From assembly GCA_903888515.1 (NCBI GenBank), contig CAISTY010000260.1, positions 1-35,429 of the forward strand: a stretch of 35,429 nucleotides of DNA. Direction: 5' to 3'. A program made the position numbers and the translations under genes. The stretch is from Akkermansiaceae bacterium (GTDB lineage Bacteria > Verrucomicrobiota > Verrucomicrobiia > Verrucomicrobiales > Akkermansiaceae). Every line of letters begins with the position of its first letter. Positions within the stretch are counted from its first letter, which is position 1. Positions 25,071 through 33,927 of the stretch are shown here, piece after piece. The notes beneath the pieces are model-generated. The model worked only from the letters and a program-made list of their open reading frames with translations, had not been told where the DNA came from and did no database searches.

Positions 25071-26576
25071 ATGCACTTACGACTACTGTTCCACCTATTC
25101 ACAGTTCTTCCAGCAGGAGTGTTGTTCGCAGCAGACACGATGGCGCCTGTTGATGCGTATCGGGCCGTTGTTACCAGCAAGGACAAGTCAACTTATGCGA
25201 AAGCCGCCCTGGATTTGCGGCGTTGGATGATCAAGAGCGATCCCTACCGGCCGATCTTCCACTTCACAGGTCCGGAAAGCTGGATCAATGATCCCAACGG
25301 GGTCATCTATCATAATGGAACATACCACCTGTTTTATCAATATGATCCGATCGTTCAGGGCAAGCGCAGCAAGCGCTGCTGGGGACACGCGGTCAGCAAG
25401 GATCTGGTCCACTGGGAAGACTGGCCGGTCGCGCTCTGGCCCGACACACAATTCGACAAAGACGGCGTCTATTCGGGAAACTCCTTCATTCATGAGGGGA
25501 AAATCACCGCTCTCTACACCGGCAATGTGAGCGGACACAACGAGACCTACGGCATGCTGGCGTGGAGTGAGGACGGTGGCCTGACGTTCAGAAAGAAAAT
25601 GGTCATGCCTAACAGTCAGCGCCCGAACGCACGGTCGCCCGTACACTGGGATGCGCAGATATGGAAAGAGGGCGATGCGTGGTGCCAGCTCATCGGCGGT
25701 ACAACCGAGGGCGGAAAACAAGGCGCGGCATGGCTATGGAAGTCAACGGACCTGGAAAACTGGAAGCTCCAAAGGAATATTGCACCGTCAATCCAGTACA
25801 AGGGCTATTGGGAACTCCCGTACCTGGTGCCGCTGAATGGCCGCCATGTGCTGTTGGTGGGGGCCGGAAATCCCTACTGGATCGGCAGCTATGACGCGAA
25901 AACGATGGAGTTCACACCCCAAACACCAGTTCGCTCGGTGGATACGGGTCACTACTATTCATTCAATCCCCACATGGTGGATGACAAGGGGCCGAATGGA
26001 TCCGAACGGCGCATCATGCATGGCTGGGCCACCATTGGAAGGCCGCCGAAGGTGGACGGCGTTCCATACTGGGAACAGGCGCATTCCATTCCGCGCGTCA
26101 TTACAATCAAGGATGACCGCCTCTGGCAGGAACCGATTCCCGAACTGCAATGCCTGCGCTATGACAGACAGTGCGGAACCAGCCAGGTAATTCCTCCCAA
26201 CAAGCCGGTGCCCCTATCATCAGTCCATGGCGATGCGCTGGAAATTGTCGCCACCTTTGAGAGGGGGACGGCAAAACGCTGCGGTTTGATCGTTCGGGCC
26301 AACAATCAGGGAGAGGGAACAAAAATCTGGGTCAGTGCCGGTGATATGTTTGGAATAGAAGGCTGCGGGAACACGCATTTCCTCAAGGAGAACGATCCGG
26401 CGGTGCTGCATGTCTTTGTCGATCGCGGTGTGATCGAGGTCTACTGCAATGGGGTGGCCGTGACGCATAAATCCTTTGCACCGGCAGATAGAATCGGAGT
26501 GATGGCGTTCAGTGATGAAGGAGAGGCGACGCTGAAAAGCCTGGAAGCGTGGAAAATGAAATCCATGTGGGAGTAG
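25071..26576 (+). CDS. Exported GH32 glycosidase (fructan/sucrose hydrolase)
   Basis: The 501-residue protein has a signal peptide (about 1-21, 'LLFHLFTVLPAGVLFAA'), then a five-bladed GH32 propeller and a C-terminal beta-sandwich (about 375-495, 'GTAKRCGLIVRANNQG', 'VFVDRGVIEVYCNG'). The nucleophile D74 lies in WINDPNG. The usual RDP motif reads HWDAQIW, keeping D194 but losing the flanking R and P. The usual EC motif reads YWELPYL, keeping the acid/base E248 but not the Cys. It is probably an active enzyme acting outside the cytoplasm on beta-fructosides such as sucrose, levan or inulin; the substrate is not readable. It has no sugar-transport or regulatory neighbours and looks lower in GC than the flanking genes, which suggests acquisition. 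Confidence 0.88.
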   Translation: MHLRLLFHLFTVLPAGVLFAADTMAPVDAYRAVVTSKDKSTYAKAALDLRRWMIKSDPYRPIFHFTGPESWINDPNGVIYHNGTYHLFYQYDPIVQGKRSKRCWGHAVSKDLVHWEDWPVALWPDTQFDKDGVYSGNSFIHEGKITALYTGNVSGHNETYGMLAWSEDGGLTFRKKMVMPNSQRPNARSPVHWDAQIWKEGDAWCQLIGGTTEGGKQGAAWLWKSTDLENWKLQRNIAPSIQYKGYWELPYLVPLNGRHVLLVGAGNPYWIGSYDAKTMEFTPQTPVRSVDTGHYYSFNPHMVDDKGPNGSERRIMHGWATIGRPPKVDGVPYWEQAHSIPRVITIKDDRLWQEPIPELQCLRYDRQCGTSQVIPPNKPVPLSSVHGDALEIVATFERGTAKRCGLIVRANNQGEGTKIWVSAGDMFGIEGCGNTHFLKENDPAVLHVFVDRGVIEVYCNGVAVTHKSFAPADRIGVMAFSDEGEATLKSLEAWKMKSMWE

Positions 26577-26703
26577 CGCATCCCGCAGTGTGGCACATGG
26601 GAAAATCGGCCAAACCAAGAAACCTCGCATACGGGTTTCCTTCCCCGGGTGATGCTCATGCTTCGGAACCAATCCTGACCGATGCATTCACACTTGGAAC
26701 CCA

Positions 26704-28833
26704 TCATGCGTGCCGGGTCTTTTTCCAAGTGCGGATGGCATCTAGGAAAGGTTCGGCGTAGCGCTGGATTTTGGCGGTGCCGATGCCCGGGATGTGCAGC
26801 CCTTCCTCAGTGGTGACCGGTTGGTAGCGGGCGAGGGCTTCGAGGGTCTTGTTGCTGAAGATCACATAAGGCGGCACGCCTTCGCGCTTGGCCATCTTCG
26901 CCCGCAGATCGCGCAGCATCGAGTAGAGCTGTCCGTCATGGCCGTGGTCCTTGAGGGCAACCTCCTTGCGCCCCGCCCCGGCATCCGGCCACACGAGCTG
27001 ATAGGCAGCCCCTCCACGCATGACTTGATCGCCTAACGGTGTGAGCGTCATCAGCGGGAATTCGCCAGTGACGGTGCAAACGATGCCGGCATCTGACAGG
27101 GAACGCATCAGGCCATTGAGGTAGCCCGCGCCTTTGTCGCGCAGGATGCCGTAGGTGGTGAGTTGGTCGAGTCCGGCGGCAAGGATTTCCTGCGACTTGC
27201 TGCCTGCGAGCATCTGGACGATGCGTCCGCGCCCGAAGCGGGGTTCCCATCCGTTCCGGGTGCGGCGTGACATGCGGGCGACGCCACTGAGCGCCATGCG
27301 CACGATGATGTCCTCTGCCTCGGTGGGTGGGCGGGCTTCGCCGGCACCGTTTTCACGGCAGATATCGCAGCAACCGCAGACGCCGGCGTTGTGTTCGCCG
27401 AAATAATTGAGGATCCACTGTTGTCGGCAGACGCGCGCATAACACATCGTGACCATCGACTTGAGTTTCTCACGGTCGCGGCGATCTTTTTCCTCAATCG
27501 CCGCCTCATCCAGTTTGAGTTGGCGGGCGGTCACGTCCGGCTTGAGCAACCGCGTGCCGCGCATCCGCCGCTTGGGCACATCAAAACGTTCCAAGTAGCC
27601 GGTTCGCGCCAGCAAGGCGAGCGCACTGCCCACCCCCATCGGGTTTTTCACGCCCGCACCCGCGGCGATTTCATCGAGAGTACGATGGATCTCGTAGTCG
27701 CTGTCCGCCTCGCCTAGCAGATAGTGATAGATCGAGCGGATGGTGGCTGCCGTGGGATTGGCACCCTCGATGAAAAACTCCTGGGTACGGGTATCTGCGT
27801 AGTTGAAGAGCAATTCGCAGACAGCGGACTCGCCATCGCGCCCGGCACGGCCGGCTTCCTGATAGTAGGCCTCCACGCTGCCGGGGACTTCGTAGTGGAT
27901 GACGAAGCGCACGTCCGAGCGGTCGATACCCATGCCGAACGCGTTGGTGGCCACGGCGATGTCCATCTTGCGTTGGATGAAGTTTTCCTGGGCGTGTTGG
28001 CGTTCCTGGTCGGTCATGCCGCCGTGGTAGGCCACGCACTTGAGGCCCCAACTTGCGAGGGTTTCCGCAACGGATTCCACCTTCTTGCGGGTGGCGCAAT
28101 AGATGATGCCGGTCTTGTACGCGACGATCACCGCCTTCATCCGTTCGTCTTTTTGCGCGGCCTTGTCCACGGCGGAAATGGCGAGCGCGAGATTCGGCCG
28201 CGCAAACCCGCTGACTTGCTCGAAGGCATCGCGCAGTCCCAACACGCTGGTGATGTCGTTGCGCACGATGGGCGTGGCGGTGGCTGTTAGGGCAACGCAT
28301 TGCGGGCGGCCGAGTTTTTCCAAAGATCGGCCGAGGCGCAGGTAATCGGGCCGGAAATCATGGCCCCACTGGCTCAGGCAGTGCGCCTCGTCCACTGCGA
28401 AGAGCGAGATTTCGATGCCGTTCAGGGCGTTGAGGAAACTTTCCGCGCGGAACCGTTCGGGTGCGACATAGACGAGTTTCCATTTCCCCTGGCGCATGCC
28501 GTCGAGGCGTTCTTTTTGTTCGGGCCAGGAGAGTGTGGAGTTGATCAGGGTGGCCTCGATGCCGCGGGCGACGAGTGCGTCCACCTGGTCTTTCATCAGG
28601 GCGATCAACGGTGAGACCACCAGCGTCACTCCGCCGAAACACAGTGCGGGGATTTGGAAACACAGCGATTTGCCACCGCCGGTGGGCATCACCACCAAGC
28701 CATCGCGGCCCGCCACGATCTCCGAGATCACTTCCTCCTGACCGTCCAAAAACCCGGCAAACCCGAAATACCGCTGGAGCGCCGCATGGGGCGTCATCAC
28801 CAGGGGCTTCGACTCGGCAGGGAGAACGGACAT
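26704..28833 (-). CDS. recQ: ATP-dependent DNA helicase RecQ
   Basis: The 3'-5' helicase unwinds forks and recombination intermediates. From the ATG at 28833 the protein has 709 residues. Walker A is MPTGGGKS (49-56), the box is DEAH in '[20 protein letters not shown]', and motif VI is '[12 protein letters not shown]'. A zinc-binding subdomain ('[18 protein letters not shown]', then 'CGCCDIC'), an RQC winged helix, and an HRDC domain at the end ('[18 protein letters not shown]', '[13 protein letters not shown]') follow, which is the full RecQ architecture. The start was moved 13 codons inside the longest frame; MTPHAALQ further in would also work. It is convergent with the GH32 gene and followed by about 127 bp with no clear terminator. 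Confidence 0.95.
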   Translation of the reverse strand: MSVLPAESKPLVMTPHAALQRYFGFAGFLDGQEEVISEIVAGRDGLVVMPTGGGKSLCFQIPALCFGGVTLVVSPLIALMKDQVDALVARGIEATLINSTLSWPEQKERLDGMRQGKWKLVYVAPERFRAESFLNALNGIEISLFAVDEAHCLSQWGHDFRPDYLRLGRSLEKLGRPQCVALTATATPIVRNDITSVLGLRDAFEQVSGFARPNLALAISAVDKAAQKDERMKAVIVAYKTGIIYCATRKKVESVAETLASWGLKCVAYHGGMTDQERQHAQENFIQRKMDIAVATNAFGMGIDRSDVRFVIHYEVPGSVEAYYQEAGRAGRDGESAVCELLFNYADTRTQEFFIEGANPTAATIRSIYHYLLGEADSDYEIHRTLDEIAAGAGVKNPMGVGSALALLARTGYLERFDVPKRRMRGTRLLKPDVTARQLKLDEAAIEEKDRRDREKLKSMVTMCYARVCRQQWILNYFGEHNAGVCGCCDICRENGAGEARPPTEAEDIIVRMALSGVARMSRRTRNGWEPRFGRGRIVQMLAGSKSQEILAAGLDQLTTYGILRDKGAGYLNGLMRSLSDAGIVCTVTGEFPLMTLTPLGDQVMRGGAAYQLVWPDAGAGRKEVALKDHGHDGQLYSMLRDLRAKMAKREGVPPYVIFSNKTLEALARYQPVTTEEGLHIPGIGTAKIQRYAEPFLDAIRTWKKTRHA

Positions 28834-28969
28834 CGCGTGTGCAAATGAACAAAATCCAACGCGGCTCGTCAATACGAGAAAGCGAGTCCACTCGATACGG
28901 ATGCCATGAGAAGCATTCTAACCATAGATGCCTGGTCCAGCACGCCTGATTCCGGCTCATCGCTCGTTG

Positions 28970-29010
28970 CGCAAAACCCCCACATGCATGACGAGGAGTG
29001 GTGTTTTGCG
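28970..29010. terminator. Inverted repeat downstream of birA
   Basis: CGCAAAAC (28970-28977) pairs with GTTTTGCG (29003-29010), with further CCCAC/GTGG pairing inside, just after the birA stop on the minus strand. The T-rich arm could aid intrinsic termination of the nadC-birA transcript. The loop is long (about 14 nt). Confidence 0.45.
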
Positions 29011-29015
29011 AGTTG

Positions 29016-29774
29016 TCAGCAAGGATGGAGGATGCGGATTTCGTCGGCCTGAAGCAAGCTTTCCAAACCATCGGATGTCCGTAACCAAAGTTCACCGCCT
29101 GGGCCGATCCCTTCGATGAGCCCCTGCCGCGAGGCGCTGCCGGTGGTGAGGGAAACCCGCCGGCCGGTCAGCACGCATCGCTGGCGCACCGCATCGATCA
29201 CCACCTCGAAATCCGCGCCAATCTGCATCCGGCGCAACGCAAAGCGGCGGATGACAGCGCCTAACACTTCGGCACGCGGATGGTCGTGTCCGGTCTCAAT
29301 CCGCAGCGAGGTTGCGATGTCGGCGATTTCCGCGGGGAAGGCGGTGGGATTGACGTTGATGCCGATGCCGATGACGACGAAATCCGCCACGGCTTCGACG
29401 AGGATACCGGCCACTTTGCGGTGTTGAAGCCAGATGTCGTTAGGCCATTTCATGCCTGCTGTCAGACCGCAGGTTTCAATCGCTTCGGCCACGGCGAGAC
29501 CGGCGGCGAGCGAGAGGCGCGGCCACAGCACCTTGGGTTCCTGCGGCCGGATGAGGATGGAAAAGGCGAGGGATACCCCGGGTTGATAGAACCACGGCGT
29601 GCCGCGGCGCCCGCGACCGGTCGTTTGGTGCAAGGCTAACAGCACCAGCCCGTCGGGCTCACCCGCCTGCGCCAGCAAGCGCGCCTCGTCATTGGTCGAG
29701 CCCGCCGACTCCCGGACCATCAGCCGGAAGGGCGGTGGAAAAAAGGCGGCGGCCCCGTGGAAGTCATCGGTCAT
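29016..29774 (-). CDS. birA: Biotin--[acetyl-CoA-carboxylase] ligase
   Basis: The enzyme activates biotin with ATP and attaches it to the carboxyl carrier protein of acetyl-CoA carboxylase. The 252-residue protein carries 'GSTNDEARLLA', the biotinyl-AMP loop 'TGRGRRGTPW', 'GMKWPNDIWLQHRKVAGILVE' and 'IGIGINVN', all standard for the catalytic domain, plus a C-terminal SH3-like domain (about 205-250). There is no N-terminal helix-turn-helix, so this is a class I ligase that should not repress biotin genes. It starts 34 bp after nadC ends, in the same direction, so the two cofactor genes probably share a transcript. All key residues are present. Confidence 0.93.
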   Translation of the reverse strand: MTDDFHGAAAFFPPPFRLMVRESAGSTNDEARLLAQAGEPDGLVLLALHQTTGRGRRGTPWFYQPGVSLAFSILIRPQEPKVLWPRLSLAAGLAVAEAIETCGLTAGMKWPNDIWLQHRKVAGILVEAVADFVVIGIGINVNPTAFPAEIADIATSLRIETGHDHPRAEVLGAVIRRFALRRMQIGADFEVVIDAVRQRCVLTGRRVSLTTGSASRQGLIEGIGPGGELWLRTSDGLESLLQADEIRILHPC

Positions 29775-29808
29775 GGTGGTCTCGTCAGGTGGATGGCGTT
29801 AGACACCC

Positions 29809-30657
29809 TCACAGCGGCATGAAATCCAACCCGATGTCAAGAGCCGGTGCCGAATGGGTGAGCGCACCCACCGAGATGAAATCCACGCCGGATTCCGCAA
29901 TGCTACGCACGGTCTCGAGGGTGACTCCACCGCTGGCTTCCAACAACGGCGTCACGCGTTGCCCACGGGCCAAAACGGCTTCGCGAAGCTCATCCAGGCT
30001 CATGTTGTCTAACAATATATGATCCACCCCGTCCAGTGTGAGAAACGTGCGGACTTGCGCGGCATGGTCGGCCTCAAGTTCCACTTCGATACCCGGTTTT
30101 TCGGCCTGCAAACGATGGATCGCAGCTTGGATCGCCGCCAGCCCCCCCTCGGCGACGAGGTGATTATCCTTCACCATGACGCGGTCGTAGAGGCCCAGCC
30201 GGTGGTTGAGGCCGCCACCGTGGATGACCGCCTGTTTTTCTAACAATCTATATCCCGGGGTGGTCTTGCGGGTGTCCAGAATGCAGGCGCGGGTGCCTTG
30301 GACGAGTTCGACGTAGCTGGCGGTGAGGGTGGCCACGCCGCTGAGGTGCTGAAGGAAATTGAGGGCGGTGCGCTCGGCGGCGAGGATCGAACAGGCCTTG
30401 CCCTCGACGCATATGAGCAGGGCGCCATCGCACACGCGGCTGCCGTCCGGGATGAGGATGTCCACTATCAGTTTCGGATCGACGGTGGAGAACACGCGGG
30501 CTGCCAGCTCGACGCCCGAAACCACACCCTCCATGCGTGCCGTGACGAAGGCCCGGGCCAACCGGTCTGCCGGGATGAAATAGAGCGAGGTGACATCGCC
30601 CTCGCCGAGGTCTTCGGCTAGAGCGAGATCGATGAGGATGGAGGAGTGGTCGTTCAT
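29809..30657 (-). CDS. nadC: Nicotinate-nucleotide pyrophosphorylase (carboxylating)
   Basis: The enzyme converts quinolinate and PRPP into nicotinate mononucleotide in de novo NAD synthesis. The 282 residues show the N-terminal 'LAEDLGEGDVTS', 'ERTALNFLQHLSGVAT', 'ILDTRKTTPGYRLLEKQAV', 'HGGGLNHRLGLYDRVMVKDNH' with the catalytic R/K/H residues, and the C-terminal 'EASGGVTLETVRSIAESGVDFISVGALTHS', which is the phosphate-binding end of the barrel. Length and motifs are normal. The ATG at 30657 precedes 'NDHSSILIDLALAEDL', a usual start. The neighbouring birA follows directly; nadA and nadB are not in the window. Confidence 0.95.
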   Translation of the reverse strand: MNDHSSILIDLALAEDLGEGDVTSLYFIPADRLARAFVTARMEGVVSGVELAARVFSTVDPKLIVDILIPDGSRVCDGALLICVEGKACSILAAERTALNFLQHLSGVATLTASYVELVQGTRACILDTRKTTPGYRLLEKQAVIHGGGLNHRLGLYDRVMVKDNHLVAEGGLAAIQAAIHRLQAEKPGIEVELEADHAAQVRTFLTLDGVDHILLDNMSLDELREAVLARGQRVTPLLEASGGVTLETVRSIAESGVDFISVGALTHSAPALDIGLDFMPL

Positions 30658-30747
30658 ATGGGGAATGGTTCAATGAGCCCTACCGGGAACACATCTTGAA
30701 ATGGTGAGGTGGCCAGAGTTCCTGAGCTGACGGATAATGACCGGTGA

Positions 30748-31101
30748 TCATTTGTTAGTCCTTAGCAACTTCCGCATCTCATCATGGTTGCCAAGAAAGA
30801 AGAATACCAATGCGGGGGTTGTGGCGATGAAGACAAAAGCCAAGCGCTCGTCCAGACCGATCCGGCATTCGTAAATGGTCCTGGTCAGGCGGCGGATGCC
30901 GATGCCGGCATGGTGATGCGGATGCCCCCACGCATCCAGCACCCGGTTCATGACCTCGCCGATTGCGTGGCGTTCCGGCTTGGACCTGCAGCGGATTTTC
31001 TCCAACAGTTCGTCAGTGACCCTTGCCTGCAACAAGGGCTTCGATGTCTCCGGTGAACTGGTGGAGTCTGCCAGCTTTGTCTGCTTTTTGGATTTGGCCA
31101 T
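30748..31101 (-). CDS. RelE/ParE-like toxin, overlapping its antitoxin gene
   Basis: From the ATG at 31101 the protein has 117 residues. Its C-terminal two thirds follow the RelE-superfamily pattern: 'GIGIRRLTRTIYECRIGLDERLAFVFI', then 'LVFFFLGNHDEMRKLLRT'. This fold cleaves mRNA on the ribosome or, in ParE, blocks gyrase; here the subgroup is not clear. The antitoxin gene (31013-31306) is upstream and the two overlap by 89 bp if this ATG is used. The first 25 residues, read from the overlap in another frame, are polar and look dispensable; TTG codons at 31035 or 31032 would give a more ordinary short overlap. The start is therefore uncertain, the frame and fold are not. Confidence 0.72.
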   Translation of the reverse strand: MAKSKKQTKLADSTSSPETSKPLLQARVTDELLEKIRCRSKPERHAIGEVMNRVLDAWGHPHHHAGIGIRRLTRTIYECRIGLDERLAFVFIATTPALVFFFLGNHDEMRKLLRTNK

Positions 31102-31306
31102 GGATGCGTTGCTCAAAATGCGCCATCTCGCCTGCTGATAGGCCGTATTCGCGCATGGCATAATCGGTGGATTCCACCGTTACCGGGCGGAGCGCAACGA
31201 TTTTACCATCCACGACGATGCCGATGTCATCACCCTGGATGGCCCGGCGCAGCAACTCGGAAAGGTTGCCTCGGGCTGCCGTCGGAGTGAGAGTCAACAT
31301 GCTCAT
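31013..31306 (-). CDS. Phd/YefM-like antitoxin
   Basis: This 97-residue protein begins MSMLTLTPTAARGNLSELLR and continues 'RAIQGDDIGIVVDGKIVALRPV', the Phd/YefM DNA-binding fold that also dimerises. The C-terminal half (about 45-97) is acidic and helical, as needed to cover a toxin. It would repress its own promoter and neutralise the RelE-like protein encoded downstream. The start at 31306 was chosen because the Phd fold begins there; an ATG at 31300 is equally possible. No Shine-Dalgarno is visible. The last 29 codons overlap the proposed toxin start in a different frame. Confidence 0.8.
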   Translation of the reverse strand: MSMLTLTPTAARGNLSELLRRAIQGDDIGIVVDGKIVALRPVTVESTDYAMREYGLSAGEMAHFEQRIHGQIQKADKAGRLHQFTGDIEALVAGKGH

Positions 31307-31383
31307 GCCGGAGAAATAGCGCATTTCCGTCGCAAATGCGAGAGGAATTTCACAACAGTGGCGCATTCTTCGCACCATGCGGT

Positions 31384-31803
31384 TTATTCCCCGACGACGC
31401 TGACGGCGATTTCGCGGTGGTGGGGGGCGTGGCGGTGTTCGAAGAGGAAGATGCCCTGCCAGGTACCAAGGGTCATGCGGCCGTCGATGATGGGAATGAC
31501 TTCGCTGGTGCGGGTGAGCGCCATGCGGATGTGGCTGGGCATATCGTCCGGACCTTCCTCGGTGTGGGCAAACCAGCGGGTATCCTCCGGCACGAGTTGA
31601 TCGAAAAAGCGCTCCAGGTCGCGGCGGGCGCTGGGGTCGGCGTTTTCCATGATCACGAGGCTGGCACTGGTATGGCGCACAAACACGGTGACCACACCGT
31701 TCATCATCCCCGAACGCGCGACTATGGCTGCAATCTCGCGGGTGATCTCGGTAGTGCCTTTGCCGCGTGTTCGGATCGTGAAGGTTTCAGTATGCGCGGA
31801 CAT
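31384..31803 (-). CDS. yjbQ: YjbQ (UPF0047) family protein
   Basis: The 139-residue protein follows the family closely: 'GMMNGVVTVFVRHTSASLVIMENADP', 'RRDLERFFDQLVP', 'HTEEGPDDMPSHIRMALTRTSEVIPI' and 'MTLGTWQGIFLFEHR'. YjbQ enzymes have secondary thiamin-phosphate synthase activity in vitro; the true role is not settled. The conserved H, E and D residues of the metal site are present. The start is the ATG at 31803, next to a poly-G run and the second heptamer array. It lies 78 bp upstream of the antitoxin gene and 44 bp downstream of the alcohol dehydrogenase gene, in the same direction as both. Confidence 0.9.
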   Translation of the reverse strand: MSAHTETFTIRTRGKGTTEITREIAAIVARSGMMNGVVTVFVRHTSASLVIMENADPSARRDLERFFDQLVPEDTRWFAHTEEGPDDMPSHIRMALTRTSEVIPIIDGRMTLGTWQGIFLFEHRHAPHHREIAVSVVGE

Positions 31804-31819
31804 GGGGGGGGGGCGATAG

Positions 31820-31861
31820 GATATTTGAAATTTGAAATCCCGAATCTCAGATTTGAGATTG
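31820..31861. repeat. Second heptanucleotide array (six units)
   Basis: Six tandem 7-bp units (GATATTT, GAAATTT, GAAATCC, CGAATCT, CAGATTT, GAGATTG) lie between the dehydrogenase and yjbQ genes. Read on the minus strand they match the YYAAATY type of the array at 18402-18485. The dehydrogenase stop codon lies inside the array. Confidence 0.75.
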
Positions 31862-32872
31862 AGTGAGCACCCATTTGCCGTGGGCGGTGGCGGATTCCAT
31901 GGCGGCGTGGGCTTCGCGAATGTTGTTAGGTGTTATGGAATCAAAGATGCGGGTGTGGATTTTCGGAAAGTCGCCGTCGTCGCAGCGGGCGGCAATGGCG
32001 GCGAGGATTTCGCCTTGGCGGTGCATGTCGGGGGTTTGGAATTTCGCGCGTGCGGCCATGAATTCCCAAGCGATGCGCACGCACTTCGCCTTGAGAGGAT
32101 CGCCGAGATGGAGTTTTTCGCGCGGTTCGACGATGAGTCCCAAGGAGCCGAGGGGAGCGATGAGGTCCGCCGTGGTTTCCCAATAGGCTACGGTGTTGAA
32201 CAGATTGGCGATGTAAGGGAACGCGCTGATGCCAAGTGCCTCGGCTTGCGGGCGCAGAGGATCATGGTGGTTGATCACGTGATGCGCCCCTAACGACTGG
32301 CACCAGGCGCGAGTCGCGGGGCGCGAAGCGGTGGCCACGACTTGGAGGCCCGCATTGCGGGCCAATGGAATCAGCGCCGATCCGACCCCGCCCGCGCCGT
32401 TGATGATGAGCAGGGTCTTGCCACGGTCATTGCCGTTAGGGTCCGCACCCATGCGCTCAAAGAGCAGTTCCCATGCGGTAAGCGCCACCAAGGGAATGGC
32501 GGCGGCTTCACTGAATGAACATGTGCGCGGCTTGAGTGCGACCAAACGCGCATCGACCGTTTGATATTCCGCGTTGCATCCGGAACGCGTCAGGTCGCCG
32601 GCATAATAGACCTCGTCACCTACAAAGAAATTGGTGACCTTCGCCCCGACCTCCTCGACGACACCTGCGGCGTCCCAGCCGAGGATACGCGGCGGATCGT
32701 GCGGCCCCGCCCCGAGCGAGGCACGGATTTTGGTATCCACCGGATTCACGGCGACGGCATGGACGCGCACCAGCACGTCCATGGCCCCCGGAACCGGCGT
32801 GGCCGTCTCAAACTCCACAAGGCATCCGGCATCTGATACCGGGAGAAACTGGCGCGCACCGATGGCTTTCAT
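31847..32872 (-). CDS. Zinc-type alcohol dehydrogenase / quinone oxidoreductase-like protein
   Basis: This 341-residue medium-chain dehydrogenase/reductase shows the GroES-like N-terminal domain ('VLVRVHAVAVNPVDTKIR', 'ILGWDAAGVVEEVGAKVTNF') and a Rossmann domain with 'LLIINGAGGVGSALIPLAR'. It lacks the structural-zinc cysteine lobe and the catalytic Cys/His pair of true alcohol dehydrogenases, so it is closer to the zinc-free quinone oxidoreductase group that uses NADPH. The substrate is not readable. The last codons (TCT CAA ATC TGA, giving 'SQI') come from the heptamer array, which supplies the stop. It lies 29 bp after the AEC-family permease gene and is probably co-transcribed with it. 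The ATG at 32872 fits the family. Confidence 0.88.
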   Translation of the reverse strand: MKAIGARQFLPVSDAGCLVEFETATPVPGAMDVLVRVHAVAVNPVDTKIRASLGAGPHDPPRILGWDAAGVVEEVGAKVTNFFVGDEVYYAGDLTRSGCNAEYQTVDARLVALKPRTCSFSEAAAIPLVALTAWELLFERMGADPNGNDRGKTLLIINGAGGVGSALIPLARNAGLQVVATASRPATRAWCQSLGAHHVINHHDPLRPQAEALGISAFPYIANLFNTVAYWETTADLIAPLGSLGLIVEPREKLHLGDPLKAKCVRIAWEFMAARAKFQTPDMHRQGEILAAIAARCDDGDFPKIHTRIFDSITPNNIREAHAAMESATAHGKWVLTQSQI

Positions 32873-32900
32873 GATTGTGTTAGATATGGAATTCGGCGGA

Positions 32901-33875
32901 TCATCGCAACACCGGATGCAGTCCGATCCACTGGCAGCCCAAGGTGATGATCCATGGCAACGTGATGAGGCTCAGGGCGGTGGTGAAAACCACGATCTGC
33001 ACCGCCGTGGCCGGACGCCCGCCATACAAGCGGGCCAGCATGATGGGTGTCATGGCTGCGGGCATCGCGGCTTGCACCACGAGCACCTGGCGCAATTCCG
33101 TGGCGAGGGGCAGGAATCTGGCTGCTGTTAGAAATGCGATGGGTGCCAGCACCAGGCGCACCAAGCACGCCCCGCAGATGATTTTCCATGAGGGTTTCTC
33201 CGCGACGACGAGATCCATGATGGTGCAGCCGGTGATCACAATCGCCAGCGGGAATGCCCCGATCCCGATCATCGACATCGCCTTGCGCGCGGGTCCGATA
33301 CAGTACGAATCCCACCCGAGGATGACTAACAGAAGTCCGCCGATCACCGCCATGACCGGTCCGTTGATGATCTTGCGCCATGGGATGCCGCGTTCTCCAC
33401 TCATGATCATGACGCCGACCGACCACATCGCCAGCTCAACGCCGATGTTGTGGACGAAAAGCAGCGGCAGCGCCCCGGTGCTCCACAGGATTTCCACCAC
33501 CGGCGCGGCCGTGAAGCCGAAATTCTGACTGCCTGAAGCCAGTGCGAACGTGCGCATGCCGGTCCCACGCTCGAGGCCGATGAGGCGGCCCACCACCACC
33601 CCGATGGCAATGCCGACCAATAGCAAACAAAACCCGGTGATCAACGCACTGACCACCACCGCGCCGCTTTTGAGTACCGCACTGCCGAGGATTTTATCGA
33701 GCATGAAACACGGCAGCATGATGGTGTACACCACGCGCATCACCCCGTCATCGTGCTCCTTGCGCAAAATGCCCGTCCAGCGCAGCACCACTCCCGCCAC
33801 GATCAACAGATAGACCGGCAGCACCGACGCAACAACATCCAGCGGAGAAATCACGCCGCCAGAGTTCCGGTCCAC
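32901..33875 (-). CDS. AEC-family permease (auxin efflux carrier / malate permease type)
   Basis: This 324-residue, very hydrophobic protein has about ten membrane segments in two halves with a central loop (about 160-180). 'ASGSQNFGFTAAPVVEILW' and 'VLVVQAAMPAAMTPIMLARLYG' are the paired motifs of the AEC/BASS-like fold. Members export or import organic acids such as malate, or small signals; nothing here shows the substrate. The frame opens with GTG at 33875; an in-frame GTG a few codons later is also possible. It precedes the dehydrogenase gene by 29 bp and may serve the same compound, but that is guesswork. Confidence 0.88.
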   Translation of the reverse strand: MDRNSGGVISPLDVVASVLPVYLLIVAGVVLRWTGILRKEHDDGVMRVVYTIMLPCFMLDKILGSAVLKSGAVVVSALITGFCLLLVGIAIGVVVGRLIGLERGTGMRTFALASGSQNFGFTAAPVVEILWSTGALPLLFVHNIGVELAMWSVGVMIMSGERGIPWRKIINGPVMAVIGGLLLVILGWDSYCIGPARKAMSMIGIGAFPLAIVITGCTIMDLVVAEKPSWKIICGACLVRLVLAPIAFLTAARFLPLATELRQVLVVQAAMPAAMTPIMLARLYGGRPATAVQIVVFTTALSLITLPWIITLGCQWIGLHPVLR

Positions 33876-33927
33876 CCGCTAACGTGCAAGCGCATAATCC
33901 ATCAACGCCTGCTTCAAACTGACAATT

